Source: Bacteroidia bacterium (GTDB lineage Bacteria; Bacteroidota; Bacteroidia; Bacteroidales; VadinHA17). Taken from it: a stretch of DNA of 54,461 nucleotides. A program made the translations under genes and the position numbers. Of the stretch, positions 17,077 to 24,750 are shown in pieces (the stretch's first letter is position 1; each line of letters opens with the position of its first letter). Below the pieces are notes generated by a model. That model saw only the letters and a program-made list of their open reading frames with translations. It made no database searches and was not told the DNA's origin. Location of the stretch: positions 1 through 54,461 of the forward strand of contig JAPLDX010000066.1 of the NCBI GenBank assembly GCA_026391215.1, read 5' to 3'.

Positions 17077-18078
17077 TTATCCTGTATTGGGCAGGGGGGC
17101 AACAGGTATATGCATCATCCTGTCTTCAATGAAACGTGCTATATCGGGCACAGGCATCTTTTGAATTACATACTGATGCTTCCCCTCCGGGTCATCTTCC
17201 CATGCATTGCTGCCATCAGGATATACAATTATCTTCCCCCTGGCTGTATTAAAAAAACCTTCTGTTCCGTAAACGCCGATCAGAACTGCTGTTTCATCCC
17301 AGCTCATACGTCCATATTTGTCCTCTTCTGATAACGGAATACTTATTCTGAATACATCTTTCACGGGGCTGCCTGTAACAGGAGACTTTATCAGCCGGAG
17401 ACCTGTTCTTATTTCCCATCCTATTTCAAATCCTGTAAAAATGATCTCTCCCGGCCAGTTTTCATAAACATATTTCGATGAAGCTGAATCAACGTAAATA
17501 TTGAATTCCTTTCCTTCGGGAAATTTCCCGGCCATTGAAACCAGCAGCTTCACCTTTTTTGAAACAAGGTCCCCTCCGTTAAGAGGACTGCTATCATCCG
17601 GACCTGACTTCAGAAGGTTGCCCAGGTTTGTCAGAAATCCGACTGTAACAATTGTTACACTATTGTCAGGCTGATTGCTCAGGATTTTACGGTAAATAGC
17701 AACAGCATCCGGAACTTCAGAAGTTGAATTTATTTTATGCGGATATTTTGCCACTATCGAATCAGCCCAGTGCTGGAACCCGCCCATACTGGCACCTTCA
17801 CTCTTTGGTGCTCCGATCTCAATATCGGATCTCCCGAAGTAGGTATTGATGACTTCGATTGATGGTGCAACCAGCTCATGCTTGTTGGATGAAATGGTGG
17901 CAAGGATCTCCACCTTCCCGCTGTCTGCCATTGAATGCAGGAATGCAAGAGCTCCGACGTCATCATAATCAGGACCAAGATCAGTATCGAAAATAATTTT
18001 AACCTTTGGCTCTTCAGGAGCAGAACAGCCGGAAACTAAAATTGCTGCTATTGCAACGGCAATTATGAGATATTTCAT
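17077..18078 (-). CDS. Nucleoside hydrolase (IUNH family) lipoprotein
   Basis: A 333-residue predicted envelope nucleoside hydrolase that would split nucleosides into ribose and base. I start at the ATG at 18076-18078 because it opens a clear lipoprotein signal (MKYLIIAVAIAAILVSGC, lipid Cys18); a longer reading frame to 18279 would run into the ribokinase gene and has no family-like content. Just after the signal comes the Ca-binding aspartate cluster IIFDTDLGPDYDDVGAL, the hallmark of the family, and later VGFLTNLGNLL. The C-terminal histidine region is less conserved than in classical IUNH enzymes. It lies 19 bases downstream of ribokinase, so released ribose and its phosphorylation are encoded together. 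Confidence 0.9.
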   Translation of the reverse strand: MKYLIIAVAIAAILVSGCSAPEEPKVKIIFDTDLGPDYDDVGALAFLHSMADSGKVEILATISSNKHELVAPSIEVINTYFGRSDIEIGAPKSEGASMGGFQHWADSIVAKYPHKINSTSEVPDAVAIYRKILSNQPDNSVTIVTVGFLTNLGNLLKSGPDDSSPLNGGDLVSKKVKLLVSMAGKFPEGKEFNIYVDSASSKYVYENWPGEIIFTGFEIGWEIRTGLRLIKSPVTGSPVKDVFRISIPLSEEDKYGRMSWDETAVLIGVYGTEGFFNTARGKIIVYPDGSNAWEDDPEGKHQYVIQKMPVPDIARFIEDRMMHIPVAPLPNTG

Positions 18079-18097
18079 TTGATTCAGCAACAAGAAA

Positions 18098-19000
18098 TTA
18101 ATCTTTAATTTCATTTCTATAGGGAGCTGAAGCCTGTGCCCCAAGGCGGGTAACAGAGAGCCCTGCAGCCTTGTTTGCAAAGAATACAGCTTCTTCAAGA
18201 GTTTTACCTTCAGAAAGAGCAACAGCAACTGCACCATTGAAGACATCTCCTGCTGCCGTCGTATCAACAGCTTCCACACTGATCCCGGGGATTATTCCGG
18301 TGAATTCATCAGATTTTACGAATGCACCTTTTTCACTGAGAGTGATAATCACGTTTTTAACACCTTTCTTCTTTAAAATTGTTGCCGCCGCTTCAGCAGA
18401 TGATTCATTGGTGACTTTTATTCCTGTAATTATTTCAGCTTCAGTCTGATCAGGTGTAATCAGCCAGATATGCTTAAGGAGATAGTCGTGCAATTTTTGC
18501 GCAGGGGCAGGATTTAATATCACTTTAATTCCATTTTCAGCTGCAGTCAGGGCAGCATATTCCACAGTCATAACGGGAATTTCAAGCTGAAGAAGCAGAA
18601 TTTCGTATTTATCTCCCGAAAAATGATTACCGGAAATATCACCGGGCTGAAGAGTTCCGTTTGCCCCGGGGGCTACTACGATATTGTTCTCCCCGACGGA
18701 ATTGACAGTAATCAGTGCAACACCTGAAGGGGAGTCTTCATCTTTAACAATGTTCTTTGTGTCAATTCCTTCTTTTTTCAGAATGCCAATGGTTTGACTT
18801 CCAAACAAGTCATTCCCGACTTTGGTGATAAAAGTAACCTTCCCTCCAAGCCGAGCAGCAGCAACAGCCTGGTTAGCTCCCTTACCTCCGGGATTCATGA
18901 AAAATGTTCCGCCAAGGACTGTTTCTCCAGGTGCAGGAAGCTTATCAGTCTTAATTACCATATCGGTATTAGAACTACCAATAACCAGTATTTTTTTCAT
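18098..19000 (-). CDS. rbsK: Ribokinase
   Basis: A 300-residue PfkB-family kinase phosphorylating D-ribose to ribose 5-phosphate in the cytoplasm. The N-terminal signature is VIGSSNTDMVIKTDKLPAPGE followed by NPGGKGANQAVAAARLG, the ribokinase version of PfkB motif 1. The C-terminal motif DTTAAGDVFNGA holds the catalytic aspartate and anion hole. Length is normal for RbsK (about 300). It is the first gene of the minus-strand ribose-scavenging set and shares a 161-base divergent region with KDG kinase. The rus locus of B. thetaiotaomicron likewise includes ribokinases. Sure of the family and reasonably sure of the substrate. Confidence 0.93.
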   Translation of the reverse strand: MKKILVIGSSNTDMVIKTDKLPAPGETVLGGTFFMNPGGKGANQAVAAARLGGKVTFITKVGNDLFGSQTIGILKKEGIDTKNIVKDEDSPSGVALITVNSVGENNIVVAPGANGTLQPGDISGNHFSGDKYEILLLQLEIPVMTVEYAALTAAENGIKVILNPAPAQKLHDYLLKHIWLITPDQTEAEIITGIKVTNESSAEAAATILKKKGVKNVIITLSEKGAFVKSDEFTGIIPGISVEAVDTTAAGDVFNGAVAVALSEGKTLEEAVFFANKAAGLSVTRLGAQASAPYRNEIKD

Positions 19001-19036
19001 AGTTTTTAATAATATGCTAAGTATTTACCATACGAA

Positions 19037-19068
19037 CCAAGATAAGCAAGAATTCTTTAATTTCTAAA
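19037..19068 (-). promoter_or_regulatory. Putative promoter of the ribose-scavenging set
   Basis: On the minus strand, TATCTTGG (19037-19044) differs from the -7 consensus TAnnTTTG at one base. A weak -33-like TTTA (19065-19068) lies 20 bases upstream. Transcription would start about 30 bases before the ribokinase ATG. On the other strand TAACTTTA at 19124-19131 is a similar one-mismatch -7 box for KDG kinase, without a -33 partner. Confidence 0.3.
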
Positions 19069-19161
19069 GCAATTGGTCATGAGATAAAAATCAGCCTGCC
19101 TCATGCGCTTATTTTTTTATTTTTAACTTTAAGCTTGTAATCCGGATTTAATGATCACACC

Positions 19162-20199
19162 ATGACAAGTAAAATTGTAACTTTTGGAGAGATTATGCTC
19201 CGTCTCGCAACACCTGAGCATCAGCGGTTTTCACAGGTGACCTCCTATTGCGCTTCATTTGGAGGAGGAGAAGCCAATGTTGCAGTCTCCCTGGCTAATT
19301 TCGGCCTGAACGCAGAATTTGTGACTCGTCTTCCCGATAACGATCTTGGCAATTCAGTCATAATGGACCTGAGGAAACATGGAGTCGGAACGAATTATAT
19401 TATGAGGGGAGGTAAAAGACTTGGGATCTATTTTCTTGAGACCGGATCTGTATCAAGGCCAAGCAAGGTAATTTATGACAGGGCTCATTCATCAATTGCA
19501 GATATTATTCCCGGTATGATTGACTGGGATAATGTCTTTAAAGAAACACACTGGTTTCACTGGACAGGCATCACTCCTGCAATTTCAAAGGGTGCAGCTG
19601 CAGTTTGTCAGGAAGCAATAGTTGCAGCTAAAAAGCATGGCATTATTATTTCCTGCGACCTTAACTACAGGAAAAACCTGTGGAAATGGGGGAAAAGCGC
19701 TTCCGATGTGATGCCGGCGATGGTGAAGGAATGCGACATTATTCTTGGCAATGAAGAAGATGCCGAAAAAGTATTTGGAATTAAACCGGAAGGCGCTGAT
19801 GTCTTCCGCGGAGATGTGAAAGCAGCAAGTTATGAATCAGTCTGCAGGAAGCTTAAAAAACAATTTCCCCAGGCAAAGAAAATAATCATTACCCTGCGCG
19901 GCTCTATAAGCGCTGACCATAACACCTGGTCGGGTGTGCTTTATGACGGGAAGGAACTCCTTGAAGCTCCTGTTTACCAGATCACCCATATTGTTGACAG
20001 GGTAGGCGGGGGCGACTCATTCATGGCAGGACTGATCTATGGATTGTTAGCCTATCCTGATGATGATCAGAAAACCCTTAATTTTGCCGTCGCAGCCTCA
20101 TGCCTTAAACATACCATTCATGGCGATTTCAACCTTGTAACCGTGCAGGAGGTTGAACAGCTGATGAAAGGCGACACATCGGGAAGAGTAATGCGTTGA
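19162..20199 (+). CDS. kdgK: 2-keto-3-deoxygluconate kinase
   Basis: A 345-residue PfkB-family sugar kinase. FGEIMLRLATPEHQRFSQ is the classic KdgK opening; FGGGEANVAVSLANFG is PfkB motif 1, and the catalytic site is DRVGGGDSFMAGLIYGLL. CDLNYRKNLWKW and ILGNEEDAEKVFG are family-like. KDG kinase converts 2-keto-3-deoxygluconate to KDPG, which aldolase splits to pyruvate and glyceraldehyde 3-phosphate. The KDPG aldolase gene often adjacent (kdgA/eda) is absent from this window. The gene directly downstream, after 10 bases, encodes a GH88 hydrolase whose product feeds this route through unsaturated uronates. Confidence 0.9.
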   Translation: MTSKIVTFGEIMLRLATPEHQRFSQVTSYCASFGGGEANVAVSLANFGLNAEFVTRLPDNDLGNSVIMDLRKHGVGTNYIMRGGKRLGIYFLETGSVSRPSKVIYDRAHSSIADIIPGMIDWDNVFKETHWFHWTGITPAISKGAAAVCQEAIVAAKKHGIIISCDLNYRKNLWKWGKSASDVMPAMVKECDIILGNEEDAEKVFGIKPEGADVFRGDVKAASYESVCRKLKKQFPQAKKIIITLRGSISADHNTWSGVLYDGKELLEAPVYQITHIVDRVGGGDSFMAGLIYGLLAYPDDDQKTLNFAVAASCLKHTIHGDFNLVTVQEVEQLMKGDTSGRVMR

Positions 20200-20209
20200 T
20201 ACTTACCAG

Positions 20210-21397
20210 ATGAAAAAATCCATATTAATACCGGCCATCTTATGCATGATTGCTTTTCCATCATGCAGAAAGCAGGAGCCAATTGAAAAGATTATTGATG
20301 AATCGCTCGCTTTCTCTGTAAAGCAATACACCCTGATGACTGAGGTTATGAAGGATATGCCTGACCTTCTGCCAAGGACAATTGATTCAGCAGGTGCCCT
20401 TGTAACTGCCGGATCAGGATGGTGGACCTCAGGATTTTTCCCGGGAAGTTTGTGGTACCTGTACGAGTACTCAAATGATGAAAAGATAAAAGATGCCGCT
20501 ATGCTGATGACATCAAGAATAGAAAAAGAGAAAGACAACACCGGCACACATGATCTTGGATTTATGCTTTACAACAGCTTTGGTAACGGGTTCAGGCTCA
20601 CTGGCAATGAGAGTTATGAAGAAATACTGCTTGCCGGTGCAAAGGCATTATCAACACGTTACCGCCCGGTCATCGGATGTATCCAGTCATGGGGAACCAG
20701 CAGGAACTGGCAATGCCCGGTGATAATTGATAACATGATGAACCTCGAATTCCTGATGTGGGCATTTAGTATTTCAGGTGATTCCAGCTACTATAAGATC
20801 TGTGTCTCTCATGCAGACACGACATTAAAAAACCATTTCCGGTCTGATTATAGTTCTTATCATGTGGTTTCATATGACACTATTACAGGAAAAGTGCAGG
20901 TAAAGCAGACAGCCCAGGGTGCGGCTGATGAATCTGTATGGTCCCGCGGACAGGCCTGGGGTCTTTATGGATACACTGTAATGTACAGGGAGACAGGTCT
21001 GGACAGGTATCTCAACCAGGCAGTGCATATCGCCGATTTTATGATCAGCCACCCGAATATGCCCGAAGATATGATACCGTACTGGGATTTTAACGCTCCT
21101 GAAATTCCGGATGCAAAGAGAGATGCATCTGCAGGTGCCATAATGGCCTCAGCTCTTATTGAACTGAGCAGAATGACCGACACTGTATCCGGAAGGAAAT
21201 ACCTCCAGGTTGCTGAAAAACAGCTGAGGACCCTTGCCTCATCCGCATACCGCGCAGAATATGGAGAAAATGGCAATTTTATCCTGAAACATAGTGTTGG
21301 TTCAATCCCGGGAAAGAGTGAAGTGGATGTCCCTCTGACTTATGCTGACTACTATTTTATAGAGGCTCTGGGGAGATACAGGAATCTGCTGAATTAG
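20210..21397 (+). CDS. GH88 unsaturated glucuronyl hydrolase, lipoprotein
   Basis: A 395-residue alpha6/alpha6-barrel enzyme that removes the 4,5-unsaturated uronic acid from the ends of lyase-generated oligosaccharides. A lipoprotein signal ends at Cys19 (IAFPSC). GSGWWTSGFFPGSLWYLYEY, the aspartate in THDLGFMLYNSFGNG, the second in IIDNMMNLEFLMWA, and SRGQAWGLYGYTVMY are family motifs, and DASAGAIMASALIEL completes the barrel. The product is converted through DKI to KDG, the substrate of the adjacent kinase, so the two genes make a pathway pair. The stop codon overlaps, by four bases, the stop of the convergent zinc dehydrogenase gene. No polysaccharide lyase is in the window. Confidence 0.92.
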   Translation: MKKSILIPAILCMIAFPSCRKQEPIEKIIDESLAFSVKQYTLMTEVMKDMPDLLPRTIDSAGALVTAGSGWWTSGFFPGSLWYLYEYSNDEKIKDAAMLMTSRIEKEKDNTGTHDLGFMLYNSFGNGFRLTGNESYEEILLAGAKALSTRYRPVIGCIQSWGTSRNWQCPVIIDNMMNLEFLMWAFSISGDSSYYKICVSHADTTLKNHFRSDYSSYHVVSYDTITGKVQVKQTAQGAADESVWSRGQAWGLYGYTVMYRETGLDRYLNQAVHIADFMISHPNMPEDMIPYWDFNAPEIPDAKRDASAGAIMASALIELSRMTDTVSGRKYLQVAEKQLRTLASSAYRAEYGENGNFILKHSVGSIPGKSEVDVPLTYADYYFIEALGRYRNLLN

Positions 21398-22428
21398 AAA
21401 TCTATCATCGCCTTCATAACTCCGTTGCTGTATCCGGCTACAAGGTCGAACGCCTCTTTTGTGAGGACGAACGGGAAACGGTGAGTTATCATGCTGCTTA
21501 TATTGATCTTTCCTTCTTTCATCATTTCGAGAGCTGGCCCGACGCAATCCACTTCGCGTCTTACAAAGAATACTGATATTTCCTTTCGGCGGGTGCTGTC
21601 AGCACCTAATGTCCATCGATCGGTTTCCGGAATACCGACAACTATCAGCTTTCCTCCCGGTTTCAGGATATCTACTGCCTGGTCGAGTGCCTCCTGCTGA
21701 CCGCAGCATTCAAATACGGCATCAAGGCCAAGGGGCTCTTCCTTCTTTATCCATTCAGCAATATTCTTCTTCAGCGGATTCCCGGTAAAAGTCATGCTTT
21801 CCTTACCGGCTATAACAAGACGTTCATCTATCTTATCGGTAACATAAATATTTTTAACGCTCTGGGCTTTTGCTGCAAGGAGAACACTCATCCCTATCGG
21901 ACCGAATCCAAGTATAGCGATCCGGGCTCTTCTTATATCACCTGCTTTTTTTACGGAATAGATCCCGATGGAAAGCGGTTCTGAAATGGATCCGTGATCC
22001 TTGGTAAGCCCTCCTGTGAGAGGGAAACAACTCTCTTCAGGCATCACAATATATTCCGACAGGCAGCCTTCAGCCTGCCCCGGACATCCTAAAAATCTGA
22101 GTTTCCTGCATGTATGAGGTCTTCCTGCAAGACACTGATCGCATTCATGACATGATATTGCCGGTTCAATTGCTACTGAATCGCCCGGCTTCACCCTCTT
22201 TACCCCGGAACCTGTCTCCACCACAACACCTGCGCCTTCGTGACCGACTGTAAATGGATACCTGACAACCTGAGATCCGATATTTCCCCGGGTATAATAA
22301 TGAATGTCCGATCCGCATACCCCGACCACCGATATCCTTATTTTCACGTCCATCTGATTCGAAATAACCGGATCCGGAACCTCTTTCATCTCCATTTGCC
22401 GTATCCCTGTAAGCATCATCGCTTTCAT
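21394..22428 (-). CDS. Zinc-dependent alcohol dehydrogenase (MDR, sorbitol/xylitol dehydrogenase-like)
   Basis: A 344-residue medium-chain dehydrogenase. Catalytic zinc ligands are in VCGSDIHYY and GHEGAG; the structural zinc site is CHECDQCLAGRPHTC. The NAD-binding loop is ILGFGPIGMSVLLAA. The overall wording (VGVCGSDIHYYTRGNIG, VRYPFTVGHEGAG) is that of polyol dehydrogenases, which oxidise sorbitol, xylitol or related sugar alcohols to ketoses. It is transcribed away from the PfkB kinase across a 160-base region that holds the 16-bp repeats. Substrate uncertain; a role in producing a ketose for the kinase is plausible. Confidence 0.88.
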   Translation of the reverse strand: MKAMMLTGIRQMEMKEVPDPVISNQMDVKIRISVVGVCGSDIHYYTRGNIGSQVVRYPFTVGHEGAGVVVETGSGVKRVKPGDSVAIEPAISCHECDQCLAGRPHTCRKLRFLGCPGQAEGCLSEYIVMPEESCFPLTGGLTKDHGSISEPLSIGIYSVKKAGDIRRARIAILGFGPIGMSVLLAAKAQSVKNIYVTDKIDERLVIAGKESMTFTGNPLKKNIAEWIKKEEPLGLDAVFECCGQQEALDQAVDILKPGGKLIVVGIPETDRWTLGADSTRRKEISVFFVRREVDCVGPALEMMKEGKINISSMITHRFPFVLTKEAFDLVAGYSNGVMKAMIDF

Positions 22429-22492
22429 CTCTTCAGCATTAGTTTTTACAAATGTAGCGAAATCACTATATTATTTAATAAAAACAATCGCA

Positions 22493-22548
22493 GTTGCACC
22501 TTTGTACCGTTGCACCTTTGTACCGTTATGCCGTTGCACCTTTGTACC
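22493..22548. repeat. Three copies of a 16-bp repeat
   Basis: GTTGCACCTTTGTACC occurs at 22493-22508, 22509-22524 and 22533-22548; the last two are split by GTTATGCC, a shortened variant. All three copies are identical. They lie in the divergent region between the zinc dehydrogenase and PfkB kinase genes. Confidence 0.9.
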
Positions 22549-22571
22549 TTTCAAAAAATTATGTATATTCA
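22541..22571 (+). promoter_or_regulatory. Putative promoter of the PfkB kinase
   Basis: TTTG at 22541-22544 (inside the last 16-bp repeat) is followed after 19 bases by TATATTCA at 22564-22571, a partial match to the -7 consensus TAnnTTTG. Start of transcription would be only about 10 bases before the ATG at 22589, giving a very short leader. Confidence 0.3.
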
Positions 22572-22588
22572 CGATTGAATAGAATATT

Positions 22589-23323
22589 ATGAGAAATATC
22601 TACGGCATAGGAGAAACCCTTCTTGATATAATCTTTAAGAACAGTCAGCCTCAGGCAGCCAAGCCCGGAGGGGCAATGCTAAACAGCACTGTTTCGCTGG
22701 GACGTATAGCATTGCCCGTTTATCTTATCAGCGAATATGCCGATGATGACGTAGGAAGCATGATTGACAAGTTTTTGCATGAAAACGGTGTGGGGACAAC
22801 CTATGTGGATCATTACAAGGATGGCAAGACGGCGCTGGCGATAGCTGTACTTAATGAAAAGAATGATGCCAGCTACACATTTTATAAAAACTATCCGTCA
22901 AAGAGACTCGAAATGACTTTCCCTGTGATAAGGAAGGATGATATAGTATTATGCGGATCTATTTATGCCATAACCACAGAAATCGCACACACACCTGACG
23001 AAGCCTGGAAAATAGTCAGCAAATACTGTCCCTGCCTGGTTTATACTGCCAGCTCAGAGAGTGTCCATGTCAGGACTGTCTCTTTCTCGGGCAGATTCCC
23101 TGTAAAGAAAATAAAGGCAGTAAGCACAATAGGTGCCGGAGATAATTTCAATGCCGGGATGATCAAGGCAGTTTACCGCAACCACATCACCAGGGACCAG
23201 CTTGTTAAAATAGGAGAGGAGGAGTGGTCAAAGATCGTTGCTTCCGGGGTTGATTTTGCAAGTGATGTCTGCATGAGTTATGAAAACTATATATCTCAGG
23301 AATTTGCCAGAAAAGTTAAGTAG
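22589..23323 (+). CDS. PfkB-family carbohydrate kinase with apparent internal in-frame deletion
   Basis: A 244-residue fructokinase-like protein; relatives are usually close to 295-300 residues. Both ends are intact: GIGETLLDIIF and KPGGAMLNSTVSLGRI at the start, and STIGAGDNFNAGMIKAVY with the catalytic aspartate near the end. The centre is missing: CGSIYAITTEIAHT runs straight into PDEAWKIVSKYCPCLVYTAS, whereas family members have about 50 residues between, including DPNFRKAH and the VRGSDEDF region. The frame stays open, so this is an in-frame loss. Without that segment part of the Rossmann-like core is absent and activity is doubtful. It may be a recent deletion or an assembly artefact. 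Confidence 0.8.
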   Translation: MRNIYGIGETLLDIIFKNSQPQAAKPGGAMLNSTVSLGRIALPVYLISEYADDDVGSMIDKFLHENGVGTTYVDHYKDGKTALAIAVLNEKNDASYTFYKNYPSKRLEMTFPVIRKDDIVLCGSIYAITTEIAHTPDEAWKIVSKYCPCLVYTASSESVHVRTVSFSGRFPVKKIKAVSTIGAGDNFNAGMIKAVYRNHITRDQLVKIGEEEWSKIVASGVDFASDVCMSYENYISQEFARKVK

Positions 23324-23340
23324 TTTTTCTCTTCCTGAAT

Positions 23341-23437
23341 ACCCCCCAAGCCCCCCTAAAGGGGGGTTGAAACCCATTGACATCTAAATCATTATTTTAT
23401 TGGTTTATAGCCCCCCTTCAGGGGGGATGGGGGGTCA
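23341..23437. repeat. Two facing copies of the C/G-rich palindrome (copies B and C)
   Basis: Copy B (23341-23368) has two C6 runs, TAAA and G6. Copy C (23409-23435) has C6, TTCA, G6, AT and G6, in the opposite orientation. Each folds on itself with a six-pair G/C stem, and together they form a larger inverted repeat between the convergent PfkB and SorE-like genes. Copy C runs up to the SorE-like stop codon (TCA on the plus strand, 23435-23437). Confidence 0.85.
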
Positions 23438-24697
23438 GATAGGTTTTGCGTTTGCCAGCAAGTATCTCTCTGCTTCAACCGACCAGATGTAGCCGTTTTT
23501 TGAAACAATTTTATGCAATTCTGCGTATAATATATTATGGGCTCCCATTTCCCCGAGCTTATAGAGCGAAATCAACGGCATTGAGATATTTGTATAAATA
23601 AGCTTTTTACCTCCTGGGATATGAGGCAGGTTAAGCGTCGTATCTGCCACAGCATCAAGCCCGCCTATATGAGTTATCATTACAGCCGGATTTATCCTGC
23701 CTTCACCCATAAGCTTCAGCGATTCACGCATATCATCAGTATTTCCTCCCGATGTTCCTGTAATATGGGTAAATGCATAATGGACATTATAGAAATTAAA
23801 TTCTGCCCTGAACTCAGGATTTGTTGGTCCGGCAAAGAAATTCAGACACCCGTCAAATCCGAGGATGGCATCACCCTGTTCCACAACCTGCTTGACCGGG
23901 GCAAAGATAAAAACATCATCAAATCCGCTTCCGCCTGTAAGATCACGCAGATGCTTCACGGGATCAGTCACCTTTGAAGTATTTATATAGATCAGCTTAA
24001 TGCCTTCTTTTTCAGCCCGTTCAGGAGGGAAAAGACAGGCTGCCCTTGAGAGCCGGTTGTTATCAATATCTGTAACTGCGATCATAGAAGGCTTACGGTC
24101 CTGGTGAATGGCATAATCTATAGCTCCGAGTCCCATGGGTCCCACACCCGCAAGTATTGCCATTCTGCCTCCCCGCCTGATGCCCATCTCGTGCTTATAT
24201 GTTCCGGGCGGTACATGGTAGCTGGCATGAAAAGCGCCGACAATACATGACATGGGTTCAGAAAGCGAGGCCGGGAACCATCCTTCTCCATCATATGGTA
24301 AAAGGCAATCGGCTTCCATTACGATATCCGATATGATTATGTGTGTTGCATCTCCGCCGATGTAGCGGTATGAATAACCTGGCGCATTAAGGGTTCCGGT
24401 GTGGGCCATTGCAGGCTGAATAGTGAATTTCTGTCCTTCACGGAACTTATGTTTCCATTTGCTTCCCACGTTTAGTAATACTCCGGCAAATTCATGACCG
24501 ATGATTGTCGGATTGATATTTATATCATCAGGAATACGCTTATGTTCAGCGCCCTGCAGGGCTGCCTTGTACGATGACATGCAGATGCTGTCGGAGATAA
24601 CCCGGGCCAGGATCTCATCTTCCTTCATCTCCGGAAGATCAAACTCCTCAAGTCTCAGGTCTTTCTTCCCGTATATTCTTACTGCTTTTGTCTTCAT
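23435..24697 (-). CDS. Zinc-binding dehydrogenase, SorE-like (L-sorbose-1-phosphate reductase family)
   Basis: A 420-residue medium-chain dehydrogenase. I start at the ATG at 24695-24697 because it opens the family-like MKTKAVRIYGKKDLRLEEF; the longer frame to 24754 only adds a Lys/Arg/Gly-rich stretch from a purine-rich spacer. Features: DSICMSSYKAALQGAEHKR, GHEFAGVLLNVG, and the cofactor loop LAGVGPMGLGAIDYAIHQDR. These read like SorE-type enzymes, which reduce L-sorbose 1-phosphate to glucitol 6-phosphate. The preceding gene ends in an SrlD-like domain that would oxidise glucitol 6-phosphate, so the two could form a redox pair. Exact substrate is inferred. Confidence 0.85.
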   Translation of the reverse strand: MKTKAVRIYGKKDLRLEEFDLPEMKEDEILARVISDSICMSSYKAALQGAEHKRIPDDININPTIIGHEFAGVLLNVGSKWKHKFREGQKFTIQPAMAHTGTLNAPGYSYRYIGGDATHIIISDIVMEADCLLPYDGEGWFPASLSEPMSCIVGAFHASYHVPPGTYKHEMGIRRGGRMAILAGVGPMGLGAIDYAIHQDRKPSMIAVTDIDNNRLSRAACLFPPERAEKEGIKLIYINTSKVTDPVKHLRDLTGGSGFDDVFIFAPVKQVVEQGDAILGFDGCLNFFAGPTNPEFRAEFNFYNVHYAFTHITGTSGGNTDDMRESLKLMGEGRINPAVMITHIGGLDAVADTTLNLPHIPGGKKLIYTNISMPLISLYKLGEMGAHNILYAELHKIVSKNGYIWSVEAERYLLANAKPI

Positions 24698-24712
24698 TTC
24701 ATTTCTTTTTCT

Positions 24713-24741
24713 CCCTTTCTCCCCCTCACGCCCTCTCCCCC
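24713..24741 (-). other. Canonical G-quadruplex motif in an operon gap
   Basis: On the minus strand (the mRNA sense here) four G runs of 5, 3, 5 and 3 bases are separated by loops of 3, 5 and 5 bases, matching the G3+N1-7 pattern. It ends 15 bases before the SorE-like start codon and lies within the 53-base gap after the aldolase-SDR stop. Confidence 0.7.
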
Positions 24742-24750
24742 TCCATTTTC

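Noticed and set aside
17077..18279. Longer nucleoside hydrolase frame starting at 18279
   Set aside because: The extra 67 residues are read antisense-free but overlap the ribokinase gene and show no family features; a lipoprotein signal starts at 18078.
21394..21397. Terminator between GH88 and the zinc dehydrogenase
   Set aside because: The stop codons overlap by four bases and no hairpin lies near, so read-through or a site inside the genes is more likely.
22493..22548. CRISPR-like repeats
   Set aside because: Only three copies, with no spacers between the first two and no cas genes.
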